A program made the position numbers and the translations under genes. From Lumbricus terrestris (taxonomy: Eukaryota; Annelida; Clitellata; Crassiclitellata; Lumbricidae), in the NCBI GenBank assembly GCA_949752735.1, contig OX457047.1, forward strand, positions 21,685,936 to 21,749,935: a DNA stretch of 64,000 bases. Direction: 5' to 3'. Positions 55,277 to 64,000 of this stretch are shown here, piece after piece. The notes below the pieces were generated by a model that did no database searches, was not told where the DNA came from, and saw only the letters and a program-made list of their open reading frames with translations. Numbering within the stretch: position 1 is the first letter of the stretch; each line of letters opens with the position of its first letter.

Positions 55277-55341
55277 ACACATACTATCCAGATTCTAATC
55301 AGGTTCCACCCAACTACCACCATCACCGACAACCACCGTAG

Positions 55342-55480
55342 CACCACGCTGTCTCCTCGGCTTGACCTCCCGGATTTTGACCTGGCACCGGAACGAAAAT
55401 GGCAGCTCTGGCTATTGCGGACTTGATTTGATATAGCGCCGGTGAATAAGCTGGTCTCCATGACGTGGCATCTGTGGGCG
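55342..55480. repeat. Dispersed repeat, copy 2 of the 15385 family
   Basis: AGCACCACGCTGT, CCGGATTTTGACC, CACCGGAACG and GGCTATTGCGGACTT match 15385-15500 in order. Confidence 0.5.
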
Positions 55481-56145
55481 CTGGGAGATTCTCGACCTAC
55501 CCGACAGGCTGGAAGTCCACCGTATATAGCGCTGCAGTCCACGTGTGAAACTATACAAACGCATGAACAATTGAACATAGGGGAGACCGAGGCTAAAAGT
55601 AACAGAGGCAGGTTGTAGAAGCGTAAAAATGTGGAAAACTGAAACTCAAGGAACCAGCTTATGCACGTCATAGCATGCGTCATATCATTTCCGTTTTATG
55701 TTCCTTTTGACTTTGCTTGCGTTACACCATAAAAGAATCGTTTTTCCAAAAGTGTGATTTTTGCAACTAAAAGTAAGTTTTTCAATTCGCGTTGTTTTTC
55801 TCGTTGCTTTCGTCTGGCGCACGATATTCTTACTCAGTGTTGGTCAATGTGAAGTTTGTTTATGTCAGATTACACGGCTTGGATTAAATATTTCGTCGGC
55901 TAACATGGCGTTTGATAATTTTATGTAATCATCTCAGGCGCCTGATCGGGACAGGTTGTAACAATTTTCAAGGGGCTGGTTGTAACGGTGTTACAACCTG
56001 CTCGAAAACCACCTTCAATCTTTTAAAAGATTTATTTTTACTTGAACCCTGCCGAAATATTTTTAACTGCAGATATGAAGAATTACAAAAGGAAATGTTC
56101 TAGAGGAGAAACCACACTGGTTTAAATGAAAGAAGCGGCAAGAGA
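55481..56145. other. Non-coding stretch
   Basis: GGTTGTAAC phrases recur at 55955-56000. No gene is supported. Confidence 0.3.
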
Positions 56146-56296
56146 CATGGGCAGAGTTTGGTTTCCGTTCTTGGAGGGGCTAAAGCCTTCTTGGGGGGGG
56201 CTAAGCCCTGGAAAAGAGACCATTAACACGGTAAAAATGACTCTGGATCTACTGCGGGGGCTTAGCCCCCTTAACCCCTGATAAACTCCGCTATGT
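56146..56296. mobile_element. MITE family F, older copy
   Basis: CATGGGCAGAGTTTGG at the left and ATAAACTCCGCTATG at the right, with GGGGGGGGCTAAGCCC-type blocks inside. Flanks GCAAGAGA and TCAGGAGG agree at only 5 of 8. A better copy lies at 58840-58996. Confidence 0.6.
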
Positions 56297-57116
56297 CAGG
56301 AGGTGATTAACCATAACCGACCACCGACCTTGCCGTACACTGTTAGAAATCGCTGTCAGAAACTGGCAAAGAAGAAGACTCTTAAAAATACGAAAAGTAT
56401 CCAGTTTATCCACTTCGGAAGACGACCGCTTTTGTCTTATTTGTTGTGAGCCATTCGGTGCTTTCAAGGAAATAAATCGACGAGTGAATGACAAATAGAT
56501 AGGCAAAAGAAGACTAGAAGTGGTCTCAAGAAACAGTAAGTACCAAACAAGAAGAAGAATCTTCAGAAAAGAAGTACCACAAACGCTGGTGAGTACATTT
56601 TTAGCCTTTTTGTGGGTTGTTTGGCTATGTAGACAGCAAACTGCAATTGTATAATCGACTTATGCATCTGATGTTAATTTCCGAAGTACTCTTTACTAGT
56701 CTGACACTGTTGTTAATGCAGCCTGTCATAGGTGCTTATTGGTGATGAGATGCAGTTCTGCTGTCATTATTTTTTGCTGTTTCTAATAATATTATTGCAT
56801 TATCATTATTATCATTATTTTTCATTGTTATTTTATTTTATTTTTTATTATTAATATTATTATTATTATTAATACAAGTATTATTGTTATTATTATAATT
56901 ACTATATTATTTTTAGTATAAATAATTTGGATAATAGTATAGGTATTAGCATTATTATAATTCATCACTGTTGCTTTCTTAATCAAGTCCTAGTTAAGTT
57001 ATACGTATCTTATGAAATCATTCATGATTATTAATTGGGAAGAGGGGTCAGGATAATAAAAGCTACTGCTTTTACTTTTAGTTTTTACTGGCTCCTAATT
57101 GCATTTGCACTGTAGG
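56297..57116. other. Non-coding, AT-rich stretch
   Basis: Poly-TTA/ATT sequence at about 56780-56960. No gene. Confidence 0.4.
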
Positions 57117-57294
57117 TAGTGCCTAAAGTGTGGAAAAATAAGTGCCTGGACGCCCCTTACCTCTCCAAAAGAAGTGCCTGGACGCCCCTTACCTTTCCAG
57201 TCAGTGCTGGCCAATAAGTGGCTGGACGGCGTTCAGATTTTAAAACAAGTGCATGGACGCCGTCCATGACCGTCCAGGCACACTTTAAGCCCTG
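57117..57294. mobile_element. hAT-like MITE family E (178 bp), 8-bp TSD
   Basis: TAGTGCCTAAAGTGTGG at the left and CACACTTTAAGCCCTG at the right; perfect duplication ACTGTAGG at 57109-57116 and 57295-57302. It is the inverse orientation of 44257-44433. Confidence 0.92.
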
Positions 57295-57489
57295 ACTGTA
57301 GGCTACTTAGTCGTTCATGATTGTGTAACCAGAGTCGAACGTGCAATAAACCGATTTCATTCATTCAATTATAAAGCATTCATGAAGATTTTCACTGATT
57401 TATTTGTGCAGTAGCCTATTTGGAGGAACAAGTCTGCCGTAAGTCGGTGAAATATGTAAATTGTTACTTGTAGCTCCAGTCTCCCCTGT

Positions 57490-57655
57490 ATGCGTACATA
57501 CATACATACATACAAAGTATGTATGTATGTATGTATGTATGTATGTATGTATGTATGTATGTATGTATGTATGTATGTATGTATGTATGTATGTATGTAT
57601 GTATGTATGTATGTATGTATGTATGTATGTATGTATGTATGTATGTATGTATGCA
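57490..57655. repeat. TATG microsatellite with inverted flanks
   Basis: ACATACATACATACA then about 35 TATG units, followed by CATACATACATA again. The complementary strands of the motif adjoin, giving hairpin potential. Confidence 0.95.
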
Positions 57656-57739
57656 AACCATGCATGTATGTCATACATACATACATAGACCTATATACAT
57701 ATACATACATATACATACATACATACATACATAGATACA

Positions 57740-58721
57740 GCATGCACGTATACATTCATAATATATCTCGTCTGTTGCACATTATGATCGAAAGGGCAAA
57801 CGTCTATCGCCGACTGCTATTCCTAGGGTTCAGCAGCTGCTGCTGTCGTTCTCAAATTCGTCGCTCGGTGGCGTTAACGTCCCTAAATCATGTCAGCTTA
57901 AAGTTCAGCTCGTTCTCCTAACTCAGATTCTCTGTCGGCTTCGTCTCTGTCCAATTTACTAATAGTGTAATACACTTTTGCAGTGTGATAGTTTGCTTCG
58001 AAAGTAAACGAACGTTTATTATTGGTTTTCTAACCGATGTAGTTTTCTAAACGATGTAGCCTAATACACGTCGTTCGTAATGGCATTTAGCATCATTTAG
58101 GAGGCCAGCGTATACAGCGGTCGCCTCCGATAAACATTACATCGTACTGATTAGTTCTTGAATGGTGCCACGCATATAAATATTCGTTAAAAATAACCGA
58201 ATAACATCTCGCCATCCAGGTTTCCAGATCAGATTAAGGGTTCCTGGAGCAAATGGTGTGCGGCGGGCGTCCGACCGACTGTGGAAAAGCTGGTAAATAT
58301 AAAATGGCTGAGGAGGAGGAGGCGTTCGCGGTTCGCACTCCATCGCACACACGATGGCAGCACGTGCCAACTCCTCGTCTCGGTTGAGAAAACACCCTAA
58401 GGGTAATTTCGAAATGATTTCTTACGACATCTGCTAACGGCCTCAACCATAAAGATCTGGGTAGCACTGCAGCTTGCATCAGACCTTGGCTGTAGTTATC
58501 AAGGCCGCCAAACCCTGCATGGTCCGTCTGGCCTTGATGCTAGTAGCATCGTTGGCATGGCTAAAGACTAAAGAGATTCTTCGCTGAAGAGAATTCGCGA
58601 CTCATGACCTCTGGAATCTACGCAATTTTGTCTCTGTCTCTGTCATGCAGTCTCTCTCTGTCTGTGTTTCTGTCCCTGTCTGTCTCTATCTCCATCTGTG
58701 TATCTGTATGTCTCTCTCTGT
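57740..58721. other. Non-coding stretch
   Basis: No recognisable gene; CTCTGTCTGT-type runs appear from 58630. The minus-strand frames at 58137-58479 have no known motif. Confidence 0.35.
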
Positions 58722-58835
58722 CAGTGCTAAAAGTGTGGGAAAAGAAGTGCCTGGACGCCCCTTACAGTTCCAGGCTGTGCTGGCCAATAAGTGACTGGAC
58801 GGCATTCAGATTTTAAAATAAGTGCATGGACCCTG
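58722..58835. mobile_element. MITE family E, truncated copy
   Basis: CAGTGCTAAAAGTGTGGG, AAGTGCCTGGACGCCCCTTA and GTGCATGGAC follow the family-E layout. The right part is missing where the element at 58840 is inserted. Confidence 0.7.
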
Positions 58836-58839
58836 TTTG

Positions 58840-58996
58840 CATGGGCGGAGTTTATCAGGGAATAGGGGGGGGCTAAGCCCCCCCCCAAGAAGACCAACAT
58901 TCATTTTTTAACCGTGTAAATGGCATCTTTCCCGGGTTAGCCTCTCCCCAAGAAGGCTTTAACCCCTCCAAGAACAAAAACCAAACTCCGCCCATA
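58840..58996. mobile_element. hAT-like MITE family F (157 bp), 8-bp TSD
   Basis: CATGGGCGGAGTTT at the left and AAACTCCGCCCATA at the right, with a perfect duplication CCTGTTTG at 58832-58839 and 58997-59004. The interior has a G-run/C-run hairpin. Confidence 0.9.
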
Positions 58997-59119
58997 CCTG
59001 TTTGTCTATGTCTCTATCTGTGTATCTGTATGTATCTCTATGTGTCTCTATCTGCGTATCTGTATGTCTCTCTCTCTGTCTGCTCTGGCTGTCTCTGTCT
59101 ATCTATCTCTCCACGAGTC

Positions 59120-59290
59120 GATTCTCTTTGCTACACTGCTCTATTATCTACTGCCCTATGCATAACTTAATCTTTTCTGTTTATTTTCTCGTTTCATTCC
59201 ATGTACTAAGATACTAAAGCATTGTGATAATAGTATGTTTATACTGAATCGATTCAATAAATTTTGATTTGATTTGATTTGATTTGATAT
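59120..59290 (+). mobile_element. LINE-like 3' end with TTGAT tail
   Basis: Sequence ending GATTCAATAAATTTTGATTT and GATTTGATTTGATTTGAT. Comparable to the end at 48610-48764. Confidence 0.45.
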
Positions 59291-60143
59291 CTCTGCCTGT
59301 CTCTGTCTGTCTGTCTCTTTCCCCCATCTCTCTCTCTCCTCCCCCCCTCTCTCTTTATCTCTGCAGCTGCACTATGCGACAATACACATGTATGCCGTTT
59401 ACGCGAACACCAGTATTCTCAGACAATATGCAGGACACAAGTTTGTCTTATAATACATTGTACATGCAGCCTCTGCCACAAATAAACAGCGTAACGCATT
59501 TGTCGTGAAAACGAGATAAATCTCCAACGTCCTTCCAGATTCTAGGTATGCTAAGTGCATGAAACTTGCATATTTTAAATGATATCAACAGCAAACGACA
59601 AACGGCTTCCTGCTCAGTTGGCCAAATCTCTCCATATCTCGACCATTAAACTCTGCCTATAGCATGATAAAAATTTGAACCTATATAGACTGAAGTGAAG
59701 TGAAACTATACAACGCTTCTAAAATATATACTGCAGGGGGTATATTCTTGTGGAATGCGAGCAAAACAAAGCAGAAAAGGGGTCATATACATTGTTAGCA
59801 TGCAGGCCGACGACTGATGACTGACGGCTGACTCTCCCAACATTTAACACTAATCACTTAGTCTACAACTCTACATGGTCGGCGCAACTATATTTGGTGA
59901 TCGACATTGTACCAACGGGTATGCATTTTCCAGATGTGTTTCCTGTGGAGCTATGTAGAAAACAGCTAAATCTGTAGCCTACATATAGGCCTATATTATA
60001 ATATATATATATATATTTTAAGGGAATCTAAAGACGAAGTTTCTAACTACTAACATACAAAAATTGTAGCCCATACATTTTTGCTCAGAAATTTTTGAAA
60101 AGACCACGCATATAGTGAGACTCAATAGTCAGTTTATACTAAA
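59291..60143. other. Non-coding stretch
   Basis: CT-rich at 59290-59360, then AT-rich with a TA run at 60000-60016. No gene. Confidence 0.35.
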
Positions 60144-60262
60144 TTCGGTATTCTGTTCTCCTTCCAGCGTGGATTTCTATCTGGCCATTCAACAGTCATG
60201 CCGCTTCTAATTACGCAAGATAAAAATAAATTAATAGCAGCCGAATTTTTCGAAAAAAATGC
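60144..60262 (+). pseudogene. Short LINE reverse-transcriptase fragment
   Basis: The plus strand reads LFSFQRGFLSGHSTVMPLLI then TQDKNKLIAAEF. The complete LINE in this window has the counterpart LFQSQHGFQQGHSTYMPLLS then IQDKI. Only about 40 codons remain. Confidence 0.6.
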
Positions 60263-61094
60263 CATAGATCTATGTAGCCCATACGAGTACTGCACTGCTA
60301 AATTTTTAAATATCGAATCCAAACGAGATTAGGCAGCTTCAAATTGTTAATTAAGATAACTACATGTACCTATCAGTTCTAGAAATTAGACCAATTATTT
60401 GTGTTTAGTGATAATTCTTGTTTGCAATGACGTCCAACGCTATATAGGCGGCTGATAAAAGTCGTTTAGCAAACGGCCTACCTATTAACGCAGTGTTCGA
60501 ATAAACGAAGTTAAATACCCGTGCACCGTTTCCAGGAGCTAGGAGCATAATACAGATAATTAAAGCTAATTTATTTAGCGACTTTTAAAGGTTTTATCGA
60601 GACTTGTGTTCCGCCTCCGTCTCGTGTCGAACGCTGGTGTTGTCTGATTGTGCTTGTATACGAGACAAGCGTCGTCGCTGGAGAGGTGAATTGCTCCAGT
60701 AAATGGATAGAATAAGCTGTTGTTCCGTCGACCCTCCCATGAATTGCTAGAGGGGGCTTGAATGCTGTCGTCGGTAAAGTGTTATTTGTAGAGGCTGACA
60801 GCAAGGGAAACGTCGTATAACACATAAACGGAGCACCGACATTATATATATTCTGCTGAATGCGTTTGTATAAATAGATGCAATAACCGACTGAGTGTTT
60901 GCATACTTATATATATAATTATATATATACAATACATACACTATATATATATATAATATATATAACGGTCAATCAGGTTTCAGACTAAAATAGATTCAAC
61001 TGATCGCATCGCCATGACCTCCGATCCACCCTGCAGTTAGTTAGTAAGTCCGTCAGTCGAGATCCATAAGATTAACTTAGTTGTATGTGTGTGT
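60263..61094. other. Non-coding stretch
   Basis: TA runs around 60908-60965. No gene is supported. Confidence 0.35.
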
Positions 61095-61170
61095 GTTTTC
61101 ATTCATTCATTCATTCAGAGCATTTATATAGCGCCCCTTCAAGAAACTACTCAGAGGCGCTCCCAGCCCA
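61095..61170 (-). mobile_element. SINE/LINE 3' tail, inverted
   Basis: CATTCATTCATTCATTCA, GCATTTATATAGCGCCCCTT and CTACTCAGAGGCGCTCCC are the inverse of the tail family described at 3505. Confidence 0.6.
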
Positions 61171-61442
61171 GCCGCGACCAAAGAAAAAAGACTTGAGGGA
61201 CTTGTTTTGCCATCCTTGTTCCCGGTTAGGTCAACCCCCATCCCCATCACCATGCAGCTCCGAGAGGGAAGATTCGAGTTGCGTTCTTGGGGGTGGGGGT
61301 GCAGAGGTGTGGGTGTAAAACTTGATCTCAAGTGATTCGCTATCGGCACTGCAAAAGGAAACGAGTTAAATTGAAGATGGAAGAGACAGACAGACAGACA
61401 CACACAGACAGACAGACAGACGCAGACAAGGAAGAGAGAGGG

Positions 61443-61520
61443 ACAGAGGATAATTGTAATTGTAATTGTAATTGTAATTGAACATTTGTATAGCGCCGCT
61501 CACAGATTCAGTAGCGCTAG
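61443..61520 (-). mobile_element. SINE/LINE 3' tail with TTGTAA repeat, inverted
   Basis: A TAATTG repeat followed by GAACATTTGTATAGCGCCGC. The ATTACA-type tail recalls the LINE fragment at 13085-13606. Confidence 0.5.
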
Positions 61521-62265
61521 GATAAAGAGAAGGCTTGGCTAAGAAGCATCATTACATATGCATATTCTAATGGTGAAATGCAGTTTTCTTGCTCACACAA
61601 TTATAATGACCAAATTTTAACAACTATACTTTACGCTACCAAGACATGCAGCTTGTAACTCTATAGCTTTGGACGAAGATATTGAGAAGTTCTAATCAAA
61701 TCATTCGTTTTGATCCAGTATGAGCGTCAGAGCATTTATCCACTACATGACTGTTGTAGAATTGACACAAAATAGCATCAAGGCATTAATCGATGGTGTG
61801 ATATCCATTCTTTTAATCTTCACTCTGGCAGTGTCTTACTAGGCGTGAATATGTTTTCGGCTTCTTTGGTCGATTCGATCACCTAGTATCTACCACATAA
61901 CTCTACGCTACTTTCTCAATATCCACCTATAACTGATTTTGCTCTGCATGCTTACTCGTGACTATCGATTTTAGTTGACACAAATCGACATCTTTTCACT
62001 TCGATGCAGCTAAAAAATCAATTTTACACATCATCTGTCTCTGCTCATGCTATGTGCCTATGTAACACAAATCTACTCTGACAAATTTCAGATCTCACTC
62101 GCACCAGTGAATCTTTGCACGCCACGTGCGATTCAAAACACATGTGTACACTGCACCAACAGCCAATTAGATCTACTGAATGTGGTTAGGATGAAACTGC
62201 TATGGGAAAATGTTGCTTCAGTTGGCAATAGTCTGAATCAGTGAATTAAGTTCCCCTTTCACCAG
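61521..62265. other. Non-coding stretch
   Basis: No supported feature. Confidence 0.35.
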
Positions 62266-62640
62266 CGTATACACATACATACACACACGCACAGACACAA
62301 ACACACACACGCACGCACAAACACACATGCACACACGCACGTACACCTACACATACACACGCGCAAGCACACACACTCCAGCTAAAGTATAGGCCTACAC
62401 TATACACGCAAAACTGCTGACAATCAAGCATGTAAACACGCATTATTAATAATTTTATAATCCATTCAGAATCTAAAAAATTATAACTGACGCTGTTCTC
62501 TAGAACATGCACATACAGCAAAATCGATTAGCCGCTGACGGGTGGATGTACATAAAACCTGCTGCGTGTGTGTGCATGTGTGTGTGTGCATGTGTGTGAG
62601 TGTGTGTGTGTGTGCGTGCGTGTGTGTGCGTGTGTGTGAC
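62266..62640. repeat. CA and GT microsatellites in inverted order
   Basis: A degenerate CA-rich tract (62266-62372) and a TG-rich tract (62567-62640) lie about 200 bp apart and are roughly complementary. Confidence 0.85.
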
Positions 62641-62859
62641 ACCTGTTTGTGTGTGACAGCTGGTCGAAGGACCTGGCGCACTATCATCATAAACGCTGCA
62701 GTAGAACAAACTTGCTTCTGCATGATTTACCTAAAAACCAATTACCGACGAACGATAAAAGTGTCAAAAGATTCGGTTCAGTTTTTAGCGTTGCATGATC
62801 AATCAATGTTCTCCACTGTTTGTGTTTGAAGGTAACCTGACTTGTTCAACGAATCAGTC

Positions 62860-63095
62860 AGTTACTCAGTCGGTCAGTCAGTCAGTCAGTCAGTCAGTCG
62901 GTCAGTCAGTCAGTCAGTCAGTCAGTCGGTCAGTCAGTCAGTCAGTCGGTCGGTCGGTCGGTCGGTCGGTCGGTCAGTCAGTCAGCCAGTCAGTCGGTGA
63001 GTCAGTCAGCCAGTCAGTCGGTGAGTCAGTCAGTCAGTCAGTCAGTCAGTCAGTCGGTCGGTCGGTCGGTCGGTCAGTCAGTCAGTCAGTCAGTC
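62860..63095. repeat. CAGT/CGGT tetranucleotide tract
   Basis: CAGT units alternating in blocks with CGGT and occasional CAGC units. The SQSV-type frame through it is low complexity. Confidence 0.97.
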
Positions 63096-64000
63096 AGTCA
63101 TTTGCGCTCTTAAAACAAAAAGCACAGGCACACATGCATACATACATGCACATGAATGATGAAGGCATACAAACACACTATACACATGGGTGTATACAAT
63201 ACATAGTACAAACAGTACATACATGCATGTATACAGACATACATACGAGCATGCATTAATACATAAATACCAACATACATGCATGCACGTCTAGTTGTCT
63301 ACACAAATACATGTACATGTACATGCATACATCTACATATACAAGCATTCGTACACACTTACAAGCAACCACACTTTCTTTGCCTATCTGTCTGTCTGCC
63401 TGTCTGTCTGTCTGTCTGCCAGTCAACTGTCTTCTGTCTGTCTGTCTACCCTCAAAGCGATTGGTTATGCATGACTGCATTGAAAGCATCTTCTGTTTCA
63501 GGTCTTTCTCCGTGACTGATTTGTTTGATTTGATCATTTAAGATCTGTTCTGTAGAAGCGGTTCCCAGAATCAGAAACAACGATAAAGAAGAATTAGAAT
63601 AATAACAGAAAAAATTAGAACATTGAATTCCGTTTGCGACCTCGGTCTCAACCTCAGGAGTCAGGACCATCCTGCTTCATCTGTCCATCCATCCATCTCA
63701 ATCATCGTTTTTGTATACCGTGCATCCATCCTCTCATTTTCCTCATTCGTCGCTTCCTTCCTCCCTACCTGCATTCCTCCATCTCTACCTTCCTTACCTC
63801 TTTCCTTCCTTCCATACTTGATTCTTCCCACCTTCCTTCATTCATGGCATCCTTTATTTGTCCTTCCTCTTCTCTTAATTCTTTCCTGCCTCTGTACATT
63901 CCGAAGCAAAGTTTTAAGGTATAACTTATCTTTTCTCACTATTTATTTTCTTCCTTAAAATGTCTGCTTTCTTCCTACTTTAACAAAAAAATCCTTCCAT
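63096..64000. other. Low-complexity and non-coding sequence to window end
   Basis: ACATGCATAC-type runs to 63340, CTGT units at 63388-63450, and CCTT/CATC-rich sequence from 63680. No gene. Confidence 0.4.

Noticed and set aside
54562..55683. 373-codon minus-strand frame of MYVC repeats
   Set aside because: Low-complexity translation of the CATA tract; flanking parts show no domain.
62795..63259. 154-codon Ser-Gln-Val-rich frame
   Set aside because: Translation of the CAGT/CGGT microsatellite with no gene context.

Overview
The window reads as nuclear DNA of a metazoan, most likely a marine invertebrate. The genes have spliceosomal introns with GT/AG boundaries. Microsatellites are very abundant, and there are many tRNA-derived SINEs, CR1/L2-like LINE fragments and small hAT-type elements. 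Intergenic DNA is AT-rich and studded with strings related to TAGGCCTATA. I cannot name the species. A deuterostome or other marine invertebrate is a guess from the repeat style, not a proof.

Genes. (1) 86-176(+): the last coding piece of an unidentified gene entering from the left. (2) 3739-7569(+): a complete, intronless DHX34-type DEAH RNA helicase (nonsense-mediated decay). (3) 8314-14845(-): an eight-exon Polycomb-group RING-finger gene, closest to PCGF6. I assembled it exon by exon because its exons are too short to show as long reading frames. It converges tail-to-tail with DHX34. (4) 26456-28015(-): a two-coding-exon EF-hand protein of the sarcoplasmic calcium-binding / luciferin-binding type. 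(5) 42537-44983(-): a two-exon serotonin 5-HT7-like GPCR. Weak first-exon candidates lie at 16900-17046(+) and 19529-19578(+). The genes belong to unrelated pathways and I see no functional cluster.

Mobile DNA dominates the rest. A near-complete LINE with two open reading frames occupies about 19697-25070(-), with a YY1-like site at its 5' end. Other LINE 3' pieces lie at 2780, 13085, 30905, 38057, 48610, 51691, 59120 and 60144. At least two tRNA-derived SINE families share 3' tails with LINE fragments in the same window. I found about seventeen short terminal-inverted-repeat elements; nine have perfect 8-bp target duplications. There is also one Helitron-like element (18081-18638) and a 2.57-kb element with about 60-bp inverted ends (34695-37260).

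Tandem repeats. The right third is mainly simple sequence: an 11-copy 94-bp pyrimidine minisatellite (49504-50530), about 560 bp of CATA repeats (54718-55276), about 190 bp of GAT repeats inside the receptor intron, GGCAGA, CATC and CAGT tracts, and many TA runs. The numerous long reading frames in these tracts are low-complexity artefacts.
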